Shown one piece after another: positions 1-8,839 of a DNA stretch of 64,000 nt. The notes under the pieces are model-generated. The model was not told where the DNA came from and ran no database searches. It worked only from the letters and a program-made list of their open reading frames with translations. Origin of the DNA: Pseudomonas sp. BMS12. Lineage in GTDB: Bacteria > Pseudomonadota > Gammaproteobacteria > Pseudomonadales > Pseudomonadaceae. The position numbers and the translations under genes are program-made. The stretch is taken from assembly GCF_001592875.1 (NCBI RefSeq), contig NZ_LSOF01000010.1:61049-125048 (forward strand). The letters run 5' to 3'. Position 1 is the stretch's first letter, and each line of letters begins with the position of its first letter.

Positions 1-591
1 CAGATCGGCAGCCTGGCCAGCGAGGTGGAGCAGTCGGCCGAGGCGATTCAGGCGCTCAATACCGAGAGCTCACGCATCGGCGGCGTGCTGGAGGTGATCC
101 GCAATGTCGCCGAACAGACCAACCTCTTGGCCCTCAACGCCGCCATCGAGGCCGCCCGCGCCGGCGAGCAGGGCCGTGGCTTCGCCGTAGTCGCCGACGA
201 GGTACGCGCCCTGGCCAAGCGTGCCCAGGACTCGACCGAGGAAATCGAAAAACTGATCGCCGGCCTGCAGCACATGGCCCGCGCGGCCGTGGAGCAGATG
301 GAAAGCAGCCGCGACCTGACCCAGCGTACCGTCAGCCTGGCGGGCGAAGCCGGCAGCGCGCTGAGCAGCATCACCCAGGCGGTCAGCACCATCGAACAGA
401 TGAACCAGCAGATCGCCGCGGCCGCCGAACAGCAGAGCGCGGTGGCCGAGTCGATCAACGAAAGCATCACCCGGGTACGCGATATCGGCGAACAGAGCGC
501 CAGCGCCAGCCAACAGACCGCGGCCTCCAGCGCCGAACTGGCGCGCCTCGGCAGCGAGCTGCAAGGGTTGGTCGGGCGTTTCCGTACCTGA
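1..591 (+). CDS. Methyl-accepting chemotaxis protein, C-terminal part (5' truncated by window)
   Basis: This is the cytoplasmic signalling half of a chemoreceptor. The reading frame is open from base 1, so the N-terminal sensor and membrane segments lie outside the window. The highly conserved hairpin tip is visible ([19 protein letters not shown] followed by [11 protein letters not shown]); this is where CheA and CheW bind in the MCP family. Flanking Ala/Gln/Glu/Ser-rich heptads form the long coiled-coil, including candidate methylation sites. The protein ends shortly after the coiled coil with GLVGRFRT and has no CheR-docking pentapeptide. The ligand cannot be inferred because the sensor domain is missing. 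Confidence 0.95.
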   Translation, partial: QIGSLASEVEQSAEAIQALNTESSRIGGVLEVIRNVAEQTNLLALNAAIEAARAGEQGRGFAVVADEVRALAKRAQDSTEEIEKLIAGLQHMARAAVEQMESSRDLTQRTVSLAGEAGSALSSITQAVSTIEQMNQQIAAAAEQQSAVAESINESITRVRDIGEQSASASQQTAASSAELARLGSELQGLVGRFRT

Positions 592-624
592 CGCCCGGCG
601 CCAACAGACGCCAGGGCACTGTAA

Positions 625-682
625 GAGCGAGCTCTGCTCGCGATGCTTTTGCGGCGCCCCGTTCGCGAGCAAAGCTCGCTCC
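625..682. repeat. REP-like palindrome (GAGCGAGCTCTGCTCGCGA type)
   Basis: Two inverted arms, GAGCGAGCTCTGCTCGCGA and TTCGCGAGCAAAGCTCGCTC, flank a short spacer. This resembles the dispersed extragenic palindromes of Pseudomonas genomes. It lies downstream of the chemoreceptor gene. Confidence 0.7.
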
Positions 683-713
683 TATGAAGAGCCGACGATC
701 GATGGAGCGCTTT

Positions 714-799
714 TGTGGGAGCGGCTTCAGCCGCGATGTAGGCAACACCTCAGCTGCCCCCATCGCGGCTAAAGCGGAGTGCCGCCCAACCGCTCCCAC
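714..799. repeat. REP-like palindrome (GTGGGAGCGGC type)
   Basis: The arm TGTGGGAGCGGCTTCAGCCG is matched by an inverted CGGCTAAAGCGG...CCGCTCCCAC arm. The same family recurs at 3601-3678, 8767-8839 and 29488-29580. It is non-coding. Confidence 0.75.
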
Positions 800-817
800 G
801 AGGATCAAGAGCCGGGC

Positions 818-927
818 CTGTAGCCGCTGTTGGGCTTCGGCCGAGTGGCCTCAACCCAACCTACAGGTTTGTCAGACCCGCCGACTGGCGCAGTTCGTAG
901 GTTGGGCTGAACACCGCCAAGCCCAAC
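818..927. repeat. Inverted repeats of the GTAGGTTGGGCT family
   Basis: The unit GTTGGGCTTCGG...CAACCCAACCTACAGG is followed by GTAGGTTGGGCTGAACACCG...AAGCCCAAC. These are dispersed palindromic repeats between the chemoreceptor and the convergent transporter gene. With the two REP-like elements they fill the 592-964 gap, in which I see no gene. Confidence 0.6.
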
Positions 928-964
928 AGCCGGCAAACACGGTGCACAGCCCTGCAAACTCCAA

Positions 965-2425
965 TCACCCTCTGGCCAGCTCCTGCCGCACCCGCGGCGC
1001 CAGCAACTCTCCGGCGACCGCCAGCACACCGATGGCACCGGCGATCCAGTACCACTTGGCAATCGGATCGAAGCCCAGCCAGCCGAGGGCATGCAGGAAC
1101 ACGATACCGATCAGCACCGGGCTGACGTAACGCACCATGAACAGCCACAGCGCGTAGCCCAGCGGCGGCAGGTTCAGCTCGTCGCGCATCACCTCGCTGC
1201 GCAGGCAGTAGCCGGCGAGGATCACCATGCCGATGCCACCCAGCGGCATCATCCAGCGCGAGGTCAGGTAGTCCAGCCAGTCGAACAGGTTCTTGCCGCC
1301 CGGCGTCCAGCCCGCCATGACGTTGAACGAGAGCATGGCCAGCAGGCTGATCAGCAACAGCACCACGCCGGCACCGGTGGCGGCCTTGGCTCGGCTGATG
1401 CCGTGCTTCTCGTTGAGGTAGGCGACGGTGGCTTCGACCAGGGAGATCGCCGAGGTCAACGCGGCGATGGACACCATGGCGAAGAACAGCACGCCGAAGA
1501 AGGTGCCGAACGGCATCTGCTGGAACGCCAGCGGCAGGCTCATAAAGATCAGCCCCGGTCCTGCGCTCGGGCTCAGGCCGTTGGCGAAGATGATCGGGAA
1601 GATCGCCAGGCCGGCGAGCAGCGCCACCAGGGTATCGGCGATGGCGACGACGAAGGTGGTGCGCGCCACCGACTGGCCGTCCGGCAGGTAGGAGCCGTAG
1701 ATGAGGATGGCGCCAGAGGCCAGGCTGAGGGTGAAGAAGGCATGGCCCAGGGCGGCCAGCAGCGCTTCGCCGGTGATCTTCGAGGCATCGAAGGTGAACA
1801 GGAAATCCACCCCGGCACTGAAACTGCCGCTGCTGTAGGCATAGCCAACCAGGATCAGCAGCATCACGGCCAGGCCCGGCATCATCCAGCTCACCGAGCG
1901 TTCGATACCCTTCTGCACGCCCTTGGCCACGATGAACAGGGTCAGCAGCGCCACCAGCAGGCTCCAGCCGCCGAGCTGCCAGGGGTTGGCATTGTGCGCC
2001 TCGAACACGCCACCGAGCGCCTCGACGCTGGTGGCGGCGAGCGAGCCATCAAGCATCTTCCACGTATAGGCGAAGGCCCAGCTGGCGGCGACCACGTAGA
2101 AACACAGGATCATGAAGCCGGCGACCATGGCCATCAGCCCCACGCCACGCCACAGCGGGTGCGCCCCGCCCTCGCGCGCGACCCGCGCCACCGCGTCCAG
2201 CGGGCTGCCACGGCCACGGCGACCGAGGGCGATCTCGGTCATCATCACCGGAATGCCGATGGCCAGGATGCAGGCCAGGTACATCAGGACGAAGGCGCCA
2301 CCGCCGTATTCGCCGGTGATGTAGGGAAACTTCCAGATGTTGCCCAGGCCCACGGCGGAGCCGGTGGCGGCGAGGATGAAGCCCCAGCGCGAGAGCCAGA
2401 GGTTCTTCGGTTTTTCACGGGTCAT
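965..2425 (-). CDS. Sodium-dependent transporter, NSS (SNF) family
   Basis: A 486-residue inner-membrane protein of the neurotransmitter:sodium symporter family, which imports amino acids or similar solutes with Na+. The diagnostic first membrane segment is present near residues 10-35 (GSAVGLGNIWKFPYI, then GGGAFVLMY), supplying the Na+/substrate-site backbone of LeuT-like proteins. Roughly eleven to twelve hydrophobic segments follow. An AGGTGA ribosome site precedes the ATG. Seventy-one bases separate it from the upstream Leu/Phe-type dehydrogenase, so the two are probably co-transcribed. That context suggests import of branched-chain or aromatic amino acids; the substrate is inference. Confidence 0.92.
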   Translation of the reverse strand: MTREKPKNLWLSRWGFILAATGSAVGLGNIWKFPYITGEYGGGAFVLMYLACILAIGIPVMMTEIALGRRGRGSPLDAVARVAREGGAHPLWRGVGLMAMVAGFMILCFYVVAASWAFAYTWKMLDGSLAATSVEALGGVFEAHNANPWQLGGWSLLVALLTLFIVAKGVQKGIERSVSWMMPGLAVMLLILVGYAYSSGSFSAGVDFLFTFDASKITGEALLAALGHAFFTLSLASGAILIYGSYLPDGQSVARTTFVVAIADTLVALLAGLAIFPIIFANGLSPSAGPGLIFMSLPLAFQQMPFGTFFGVLFFAMVSIAALTSAISLVEATVAYLNEKHGISRAKAATGAGVVLLLISLLAMLSFNVMAGWTPGGKNLFDWLDYLTSRWMMPLGGIGMVILAGYCLRSEVMRDELNLPPLGYALWLFMVRYVSPVLIGIVFLHALGWLGFDPIAKWYWIAGAIGVLAVAGELLAPRVRQELARG

Positions 2426-2496
2426 GCGTCACCTGCTTGTTGTTGTGTGTGACGGAAGGAATGCGCCGCCGCACGCCGGCGGCGCGGTTGATCGGG

Positions 2497-3552
2497 TCAG
2501 GCGCGGCCGAGGATCTCGCGGGCCATGCGATCGGCAACCGCCGTGGTGGTCGCGCCTTCGGCTGCGGCGCGGCGGAAGATCTCGTCGAGGGTCGTTTCGA
2601 TACCTTCGATATGCGCCTTGAGCTGCTCGGTGCTGCCGCCGGTGCGCTCGTAGCACACGTCGATGATGCCGCCGGCGTTGATCGCGTAGTCCGGCGCGTA
2701 CAGGCAGTCGCGCCGGCGCAGCTGCTCGGCCAGTTCCGGGCTGGCCAGCTGGTTGTTGGCGGCACCGGCGATGATCGGTGCGCGCAGCGCTTCCAGGGTC
2801 TGCGGGTTGACGATGGCACCGAGGGCGCAAGGCGCGAACACGTCGACGTCGAGGCCAAAGATGTCGTGCTGGCTTACCGCCTGGGCACCCAGTTGCTCGA
2901 CGGCGCGGCGCTGGTTGGCCTCGAAGATGTCGGTCACCCACAGTTCGGCGCCGGCATCCTTGAGGTGCTTGGCCAGACCGAAGCCGACCTGGCCGACGCC
3001 CTGGATCGCTACCTTCAGACCTTTGAGGTCGGTACGACCGAGGCGATGGCGCACCGCCGCGCGAATGCCGACAAACACGCCGTAGGCGGTGGACGGCGAC
3101 GGATCGCCATCGCGGGTGCCGCCACCGAAGGCCTCGCGTTGGCCGGCGCCGGCCACATGGCGGGTGCGCTGGGCCATGATCTGCATCTCGGCCACGCCGG
3201 TACCCGAGTCGGCGGCGGTGATGTAGCGCCCGCCGAGCTTGTCAACGAAGTCGCCCATGGCCTGGAACAGCGCCTGGCTCTTGCCATTGCGCGGGTCGCC
3301 GATGATCACCGCCTTGCCGCCGCCCAGCGGCAAGCGCGCCAGGGCCGATTTGTAGGTCATGCCGCGCGACAAACGCAGCACGTCGCGCAGCGCTTCCTCG
3401 TCGCTGGCGTAGTTCCACATGCGGCAGCCGCCGAGAGCCGGCCCCAGGGTGGTGTCGTGCACGGCGATGATGGCCTTGAGGCCGCTGGCCTGGTCGTGGC
3501 CGTAGACCACCTGTTCGTGATGGTCGAAGTCGATATGGGTGAAGACGGACAT
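2497..3552 (-). CDS. Glu/Leu/Phe/Val dehydrogenase family protein (leucine dehydrogenase-like)
   Basis: A 351-residue NAD-dependent amino-acid dehydrogenase that oxidatively deaminates an L-amino acid to its 2-oxo acid. Residues around 65-85 carry the substrate and catalytic lysines ([19 protein letters not shown]). The C-terminal Rossmann fold has [13 protein letters not shown] near residue 180. AGAANNQL and the [10 protein letters not shown] stretch are typical of leucine and phenylalanine dehydrogenases. It is shorter than glutamate dehydrogenases. GAGGA precedes the ATG. It sits between an amino-acid transporter and an indolepyruvate oxidoreductase, so an aromatic or branched-chain substrate fits. 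Leu versus Phe specificity cannot be decided by eye. Confidence 0.88.
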   Translation of the reverse strand: MSVFTHIDFDHHEQVVYGHDQASGLKAIIAVHDTTLGPALGGCRMWNYASDEEALRDVLRLSRGMTYKSALARLPLGGGKAVIIGDPRNGKSQALFQAMGDFVDKLGGRYITAADSGTGVAEMQIMAQRTRHVAGAGQREAFGGGTRDGDPSPSTAYGVFVGIRAAVRHRLGRTDLKGLKVAIQGVGQVGFGLAKHLKDAGAELWVTDIFEANQRRAVEQLGAQAVSQHDIFGLDVDVFAPCALGAIVNPQTLEALRAPIIAGAANNQLASPELAEQLRRRDCLYAPDYAINAGGIIDVCYERTGGSTEQLKAHIEGIETTLDEIFRRAAAEGATTTAVADRMAREILGRA

Positions 3553-3600
3553 GCTGTTTCCTCAAATCTAGGCACGCCAAACGGCTGCCCTCAGTGGTCC

Positions 3601-3678
3601 TGTGGGAGCGGCTTTAGCCGCGATGCTCTTGCGTTGTTCATTCGCGGCTAAGCGGACTACCGCCCAACCGCTCCCACA
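3601..3678. repeat. REP-like palindrome (GTGGGAGCGGC type)
   Basis: TGTGGGAGCGGCTTTAGCCG faces an inverted CGGCTAAGCGG...CCGCTCCCAC arm. It belongs to the same family as 714-799 and lies between the dehydrogenase start and the oxidoreductase terminator. Confidence 0.75.
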
Positions 3679-3713
3679 AAGCACTTCAAAGGCATTCGTG
3701 GGCTTGGGGATGT

Positions 3714-3757
3714 AAAAGGCCGTCCTCTCCCCTCAGGGGAAAGGCAGAGGACGGCAA
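3714..3757 (-). terminator. Rho-independent terminator after the indolepyruvate oxidoreductase gene
   Basis: Ten-base arms GCCGTCCTCT and AGAGGACGGC enclose a loop that is itself partly paired. On the minus strand a CCTTTT run follows. It lies just past the stop at 3768. Confidence 0.7.
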
Positions 3758-3767
3758 GGGTGACGCG

Positions 3768-6700
3768 TTAGGCGGCCGGTTCGAACAGCTGCACCGCGGC
3801 GATCTCGCTGACCAGCAAACGTGCCTTGAGCTGCTTGGCCTGCTCGCGTACCTGGGCCACGGCATGCTCCTTGACGTGGCCGTAGCCGCGGATCTGCTCC
3901 GGCAGTTCGGCCAGGGCCACGGCAGTGCGGTAGTTGTCCGGGCGCAGCTCCTTGAGCAGCAGCTCGACCAGCTCTTCGTATTCCTCGATCAGCTCGCGCT
4001 CGACCTTGCGCTCGGCGCTGTGGCCGAACGGATCGAGCAGGCTGCCGCGCAGGAACTTGAAGCGCGCCAGCACGCCGAAGGCCTTGAGCACCCACGGCCC
4101 GAACTCGCGCTTGATCGGCGCGCCGGTGCGCGCATCGGGCCTGGCCAGCCAGCTCGGCGCCAGGTGGAAGTGCAGGCGGTAGTCGCCCTCGAACTGCGCC
4201 TCCAGTTGCTGGCGGAAGCTCGGCTCGCTGTACAGCCGCGCCACTTCGTACTCGTCCTTGTAGGCCAGCAGCTTGAAGTAGTAGCGCGCCACGGCACGGC
4301 TCAGGGCGTGGTCGGTACTGCTGTCGGCCTGGCGCACGCGCTCGACCAGGCTCAGGTAACGCTGCGCGTAATCCGCATCCTGGTAGGCGGTCAGGCGCTG
4401 CATGCGGTCGGCAACGATTTCCTCGAAGGTTTCGCAGCGCGGCGCTTCCGGGCTCTTCGGCGTGGCCAGCTGCTCCACGGCGGCCAGGTCATGGGCGGCG
4501 CGGCGGCCCCAGAGGAAGGCCTGCTGGTTGAGCGGGATGGACACGCCGTTGAGCTCGATAGCCTTGTCGATGGCCTCGGCGGACACCGGCACCAAACCTT
4601 TCTGGTAGGCGTAGCCGAGCATGAACAGGTTGCTGGCGATGGTGTCACCGAGCAGCGCGGTGGCCAGGCGAGTGGCGTCGACGAAGTGGGTCTTGCCCTC
4701 GCCCACCGCTTCCACCAGCGCCTCGCGCATGGCCGCACCGGGCACCTGGGCGTCCGGGTTGCGGGTGAACTCGGCGGTGGCCGCCTCATGGCTGTTGACC
4801 ACTGCATGGGCGATCTTGTCGTTGAGCTTGGCCAGCGACTCCTCGCCGGCTGCCACCACCAGGTCGCAGGCCAGCAACAGGTCGGTCTCGCCGGCGGCGA
4901 TGCGCACGGCGTAGATATCGTCCTGCTTGGCGGCGATGCGGATATGACTGATCACCGGACCGAATTTCTGCGCCAGGCCCGCCTGGTCGAGCACGGTGCA
5001 ACCCTTGCCTTCCAGGTGCGCGGCCATGCCCAGCAGCGCACCGACGGTGGTCACACCACTGCCGCCGACACCCGGCAGGAGGATATTCCACGGCCGCGCT
5101 AGATCCGGTAGGCGCGGTTCCGGCAGCGCCACGAACAGCGCCTTGGCGCCCAGCGCCTCGGGCTTGCGCAGGCCACCGCCGTGCACGGTGACGAAGCTCG
5201 GGCAGAAGCCCTCGACGCAGGAGAAGTCCTTGTTGCAGGCGTTCTGATCGATCTGCCGCTTGCGCCCCAGCTCGGTTTCCAGCGGCAACACGGACAGGCA
5301 GTTGGACTTCACGCTGCAGTCGCCACAGCCCTCGCACACCGACGGGTTGATGAAGGCACGCTTCTGCGGGTCGACCAGCTTGCCGCGCTTGCGCCGGCGG
5401 CGCTTCTCGGTGGCGCAGGTCTGGTCATACAGAATCACCGTAGTGCCCTTGATCTCGCGCAGCTCGCGCTGCACGGCATCCAGCTCGCGGCGATGATGGA
5501 AGGTAACGATCGGCGCGAAGGTGGCGCGGGTCGGGTACTTGTCCGGCTCGTCGCTGACCAGGGCGATGCGTTTGACGCCCTCGGCGTAGACCTGCTGGCT
5601 GAGCTGGTCGATGCGCAGCTCGCCGTCGATCGGCTGGCCGCCGGTCATGGCCACCGCATCGTTGTAGAGGATCTTGTAGGTGATGTTGACCCCGGAGGCC
5701 ACGGCAGCGCGCAGGGCCAGGTGGCCGGAGTGGAAGTAGGTGCCGTCGCCGAGGTTCTGGAACACGTGCGGGGTGTCGGTGAACGGCGCCTGGCCGATCC
5801 AGGTGACGCCCTCGCCGCCCATCTGGGTGAAGGTGTCGGTGTTGCGGTCCATCCACTGGGTCATGTAGTGGCAGCCGATGCCGCCGAGGGCCCGGCTGCC
5901 TTCCGGCAGCTGGGTGGAACTGTTGTGCGGGCAGCCCGAGCAGAAGTGCGGGGTGCGCTTGGTGTCGTGCTTCGGTGCTGCCAGCGCCGCTTCCTTGGCA
6001 GCGAGGAAGGCCAGGCGCTCCTCGATCTGCGGGCTGGTGTAGATCGGCGCCAGGCGCTTGGCGATCACCCGAGCGATCATTGCCGGGGTCAGCTCGGCCA
6101 GGTTGGGCAGCAGCGAGTTGCCCTCCTCGTCGAACTCGCCGACCACCCGCGGGCGCTTGCCGACCGGCCAGTTGTACAGCTGGCCGGTGAGCTGGTCCTC
6201 GATGATGCTGCGCTTCTCCTCGACCACTAGGATCTCGTCCAGGCCCTCGGCGAAGTTGTGCACGGACACCGGCTCCAGCGGCCAGCTCATGCCGATCTTC
6301 AGCACGCGCAGGCCAACCTTCGCGCACAGCTCCTCGTCCAGTCCCAGGTCATCCAGAGCCTGGCGCACGTCGAGGTAGGACTTGCCGGTGGTGATGATGC
6401 CCAGGCGCGGGTTGGGCGAGTCCAGCTTGATCTGGTCGAGCTTGTTGGCCAGGGCAAAGGCCCGGGCGGCGTAGATCTTGTACTGGTTGAGGCGTTTTTC
6501 CTGGGCCAGGGGCGGGTCCGGCCAGCGGATATGCACGCCGTCTTCCGGCAGCTGGAAATCGGTCGGCAGCTTGACCTCGACGCGCAGCGGGTCGACGTCC
6601 ACCACGGCGGAGGAATCGACGTTCTCGGCGATGGTCTTCAGCGCCACCCAGCAGCCGCTGTAGCGCGACAGCTCCCAGCCGAGGATGCCGTAGTCGAGGA

Positions 6701-7235
6701 TTTCCTGGACGTTGGCCGGATTCAGCACCGGCATCGACGCGGCGATAAAGGCATGCTCGCTCTGGTGGGCGATGGTCGAGGACTTGCAGCCATGGTCGTC
6801 GCCGGCCAGCACCAGCACGCCGCCGTGTTCTGAGACACCCGCCGAGTTGCCGTGTTTGAACACATCGCCACTGCGATCCACGCCCGGGCCCTTGCCGTAC
6901 CACATGGCGAACACGCCGTCATAGCGCGCCCCGGGGAACAGGTTGGCCTGCTGGCTGCCCCATACGGCGGTGGCGCCCAACTCTTCGTTGACGCCCGGCT
7001 GGAAGTGGATGTGGTTGTCCTGGAGGAATTGCTTGGCTTCCCACAGGCTCTTGTCCAACCCACCGAGCGGCGAGCCGCGGTAGCCGGAGATGAAGCAGGC
7101 GGTGTTGAGGCCATGGGCAGTGTCACGCTGCTTCTGCAGCATGGGCAGGCGGGTCAGCGCCTGGGTGCCGGTCAGGTAAAGCCGGCCAGTGGCTACACGG
7201 TACTTGTCGTCCAGACGGATTTCGGCCAGAGACAT
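3768..7235 (-). CDS. Fused indolepyruvate ferredoxin oxidoreductase family protein
   Basis: An 1155-residue cytoplasmic enzyme of the 2-oxoacid:ferredoxin oxidoreductase superfamily. The family converts aryl-2-oxo acids such as indolepyruvate or phenylpyruvate to acyl-CoA. The N-terminal half resembles IorA. A thiamine-diphosphate region lies near residues 430-560 (HFCSGCPHNSSTQLP, GGIGCHYM). A ferredoxin-like Cys cluster follows near 640 (CEGCGDCSVKSNC). The IorB-like gamma domain starts near 715 (LLPGVGGSGVTTVG). A long C-terminal extension (DUF6537-like) completes it. This all-in-one architecture is common in Proteobacteria. AAGGAGC precedes the ATG. It runs divergently from an Lrp-type regulator, its likely controller. 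Confidence 0.92.
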   Translation of the reverse strand: MSLAEIRLDDKYRVATGRLYLTGTQALTRLPMLQKQRDTAHGLNTACFISGYRGSPLGGLDKSLWEAKQFLQDNHIHFQPGVNEELGATAVWGSQQANLFPGARYDGVFAMWYGKGPGVDRSGDVFKHGNSAGVSEHGGVLVLAGDDHGCKSSTIAHQSEHAFIAASMPVLNPANVQEILDYGILGWELSRYSGCWVALKTIAENVDSSAVVDVDPLRVEVKLPTDFQLPEDGVHIRWPDPPLAQEKRLNQYKIYAARAFALANKLDQIKLDSPNPRLGIITTGKSYLDVRQALDDLGLDEELCAKVGLRVLKIGMSWPLEPVSVHNFAEGLDEILVVEEKRSIIEDQLTGQLYNWPVGKRPRVVGEFDEEGNSLLPNLAELTPAMIARVIAKRLAPIYTSPQIEERLAFLAAKEAALAAPKHDTKRTPHFCSGCPHNSSTQLPEGSRALGGIGCHYMTQWMDRNTDTFTQMGGEGVTWIGQAPFTDTPHVFQNLGDGTYFHSGHLALRAAVASGVNITYKILYNDAVAMTGGQPIDGELRIDQLSQQVYAEGVKRIALVSDEPDKYPTRATFAPIVTFHHRRELDAVQRELREIKGTTVILYDQTCATEKRRRRKRGKLVDPQKRAFINPSVCEGCGDCSVKSNCLSVLPLETELGRKRQIDQNACNKDFSCVEGFCPSFVTVHGGGLRKPEALGAKALFVALPEPRLPDLARPWNILLPGVGGSGVTTVGALLGMAAHLEGKGCTVLDQAGLAQKFGPVISHIRIAAKQDDIYAVRIAAGETDLLLACDLVVAAGEESLAKLNDKIAHAVVNSHEAATAEFTRNPDAQVPGAAMREALVEAVGEGKTHFVDATRLATALLGDTIASNLFMLGYAYQKGLVPVSAEAIDKAIELNGVSIPLNQQAFLWGRRAAHDLAAVEQLATPKSPEAPRCETFEEIVADRMQRLTAYQDADYAQRYLSLVERVRQADSSTDHALSRAVARYYFKLLAYKDEYEVARLYSEPSFRQQLEAQFEGDYRLHFHLAPSWLARPDARTGAPIKREFGPWVLKAFGVLARFKFLRGSLLDPFGHSAERKVERELIEEYEELVELLLKELRPDNYRTAVALAELPEQIRGYGHVKEHAVAQVREQAKQLKARLLVSEIAAVQLFEPAA

Positions 7236-7380
7236 GGGGCGCTCCTTTTATTCTTGTGTGAGCGAGACGACCTTTCTTGGAGGTCGCCGTTAAGCCTGAC
7301 GCGGGGTCACCACGACAGGCCGGATGGGCAAAACTATGACCGAGGAGTTCTGGATTTTTCTTTCTTTTTTTGTGCCTACA

Positions 7381-7408
7381 GCGGAATACTGCGCATGAGT
7401 TATTCCGC
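7381..7408. promoter_or_regulatory. Dyad in divergent Lrp/oxidoreductase promoter region
   Basis: Perfect 8-base arms GCGGAATA and TATTCCGC are separated by 12 bases. They sit in the 197-bp intergenic space between the oxidoreductase (minus) and the AsnC-type regulator (plus), 25 bases before the regulator's start. This is the expected place for an autoregulatory operator. The assignment is inferred. Confidence 0.5.
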
Positions 7409-7432
7409 CATGACGAACAAAGAGAAAAATTC

Positions 7433-7900
7433 ATGCAGGAAAAGCTGAGCCCCATCGACCGCCGCATTCTTCGCCTGCTGCAGCACAACGCCGACCTCTC
7501 CGCCGCCGAGATCGCCGAGAAGGTGGAGCTGTCGCAATCGCCCTGCTGGCGCCGCATCCACCGCATGCAGGAGGAAGGGCTGATCGAACGCAAGGTCGCC
7601 CTGCTCAACCCGCAGAAGCTCGGCCTGGGCATGACGGTGTTCGTGGATATCAAGCTGTCGGCCCATGGCCGCAACAACCTGGAAGAGTTCGAGGAAGCGG
7701 TGGTCGGCTACCCGCAGGTGCTGGAGTGCCACACCATGGCCGGCGGCTCGGACTACCTGCTCAAAGTGGTGGCCAGGGACATTGCCGACTATGAGCGCTT
7801 CCTGCGCGACCATCTGTTGCAGCGGCCGCATGTGCAGGAGGCGCATTCGCATATTGCGATGAGTGTGGTGAAGAGGACTACGGAGTTGCCGTTGGATTGA
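7433..7900 (+). CDS. Lrp/AsnC family transcriptional regulator
   Basis: A 155-residue DNA-binding regulator. The N-terminal winged HTH spans about residues 5-60 (LSPIDRRILRLLQHNADL, then SQSPCWRRIHRM as recognition helix). The C-terminal RAM ligand-binding domain spans about 70-150 (VVGYPQVLECHTMAGGSDYLL). An upstream ATG at 7370 is in frame, but I chose 7433 because family members begin just before this helix and the extra 21 residues look non-native. It is divergent from the oxidoreductase gene and a 28-bp dyad lies between them. Regulators of this family sense amino acids, so it probably controls the transporter/dehydrogenase/oxidoreductase cluster. Confidence 0.92.
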   Translation: MQEKLSPIDRRILRLLQHNADLSAAEIAEKVELSQSPCWRRIHRMQEEGLIERKVALLNPQKLGLGMTVFVDIKLSAHGRNNLEEFEEAVVGYPQVLECHTMAGGSDYLLKVVARDIADYERFLRDHLLQRPHVQEAHSHIAMSVVKRTTELPLD

Positions 7901-7903
7901 CGA

Positions 7904-7936
7904 TCAAAAACGCCCGGCAATACCGGGCGTTTTTCA
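7904..7936 (+). terminator. Rho-independent terminator after the Lrp-type gene
   Basis: The sequence AAAAACGCCCGGCAATACCG continues with GGCGTTTTT. It has 7-base arms and a T run, and begins a few bases after the stop codon. Confidence 0.9.
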
Positions 7937-8039
7937 TGAGGTGAATCACGACCTAGTCGAGAACACCTTGCCAAGTGCGCCGGAGCTATTCGGCAAGAGC
8001 CATATCGAACTCTGCGTTATCAACTCAAGGCCGATCAAA

Positions 8040-8252
8040 TCAGAACGTTTTAGGTTCCGAGTGTTGATATGAGCCGCCAGTCATGCACTTCTCAACTAGG
8101 CTTTCTCGATCCTTATTATCGGGAAGAGACTTCCAATAGTCAGGCTGACAATGCTCGGAAGATGGTTCGTATGAAGCGGATTTGTCATCGTCGTCTTGGC
8201 ATCCAGCCAGTAGGATTGTGGAGAGTAGGCAAATACAAACTGCGTGCTTCAT
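8040..8252 (-). CDS. Small lipoprotein, TrbK-like C-terminal motif
   Basis: A 70-residue protein with a clear lipoprotein signal: a hydrophobic stretch ending in LLAGC, so Cys18 would be lipidated. The mature part is short, acidic at first (DDDD), and has two more Cys. Its end, EKCMTGGSYQHSEPKTF, resembles from memory the tail of TrbK entry-exclusion lipoproteins (Cys, Gly, aromatic, Ser, Lys). No conjugation gene is nearby, so the exclusion role is doubtful; a stand-alone chromosomal relative is the safer description. AAGGAAGGA lies before the ATG. Base composition is less GC-rich than its neighbours, consistent with transfer. Confidence 0.6.
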   Translation of the reverse strand: MKHAVCICLLSTILLAGCQDDDDKSASYEPSSEHCQPDYWKSLPDNKDRESLVEKCMTGGSYQHSEPKTF

Positions 8253-8334
8253 GAGGATCCTTCCTTTTGAATGGGCGCGCTTTATAGCAATCGAGCCTTA
8301 CGCTCGCAGTGAGCCATCACACACTTGATGGAAA

Positions 8335-8383
8335 GGGAACATTTTTATTTTCCAACGAGGAAAAGGGGACGGATTTATTTTCC
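8335..8383. repeat. Paired direct repeats GGGAAC/GGGGAC + TTTATTTTCC
   Basis: Two related 19-base units, GGGAACATTTTTATTTTCC and GGGGACGGATTTATTTTCC, are separated by 11 bases. From memory, the GGGGACAGATTTATTTTC consensus is a dispersed element often seen near REP-associated tyrosine transposases. No transposase gene is present here. Confidence 0.5.
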
Positions 8384-8399
8384 GGTGCAATGCGCTGAA

Positions 8400-8660
8400 T
8401 GCCCTTCCCCCTTTCGCCCTCACGGCGAGTCACTTGCTCTTGTTTGCCCAAGAGAAAGTAACCAAAGAGAAGGCCACCCCTACATCCGGGTCTGGCCTGC
8501 GGCCAGACTTCCCTCCTTCCGGTGCCGCTCCGGGGGCCGGCGTACAAGGGGCGCCCAGCCGTCTCGCCGCATCCCTGCGGCTCGTCCCCCTGCGCAACAC
8601 CTCCACTCGGCCTTCTGACGGGGACTTGGGCTCCGAGGTGCCTGGTGGATTCTGTCGATG
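8400..8660. repeat. Dispersed repeat remnant, non-coding
   Basis: The block runs from CCTTCCCCCTTTCGCC through TTTGCCCAAGAGAAAGTAAC, CCGGGTCTGGCCTGCGGCC and CTGCGCAACACCTCCACTCG to about 8660. The wording matches, from memory, a repeat that recurs in intergenic regions of Pseudomonas and related bacteria. Short reading frames cross it in several frames but none looks like a protein. It forms the middle of the gene-free stretch 8253-9043. The stretch 8841-9040 also contains nothing I can name. Confidence 0.5.
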
Positions 8661-8676
8661 TGCAGAACCGTTATTT

Positions 8677-8740
8677 GTAGGAGGGGCCTTGGCCGCGATA
8701 TGGCCACTTCACGGATAGTCGCGGCCAAGGCCCCTCCTAC
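8677..8740. repeat. REP-like palindrome (GTAGGAGGGGCCTTGGCCGCGA type)
   Basis: The arm GTAGGAGGGGCCTTGGCCGC is matched exactly by an inverted GCGGCCAAGGCCCCTCCTAC. The central spacer is about 25 bases. Confidence 0.75.
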
Positions 8741-8766
8741 ACGGTTAGTGCGCGTGTTTATGGCTT

Positions 8767-8839
8767 TGTGGGAGCGGCTTTAGCCGCGATGAAACCTACT
8801 CCTCAGTTGCCGGCTATCGCGGCTGAAGCCGCTCCCACG
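8767..8839. repeat. REP-like palindrome (GTGGGAGCGGC type)
   Basis: TGTGGGAGCGGCTTTAGCCG faces CGGCTGAAGCCGCTCCCAC. It belongs to the same family as the copies at 714 and 3601. Confidence 0.75.

Noticed and set aside
1091..2452. 453-codon plus-strand frame over the NSS transporter
   Set aside because: The translation is Gln/His/Arg-rich. The minus-strand product has the canonical NSS first helix.
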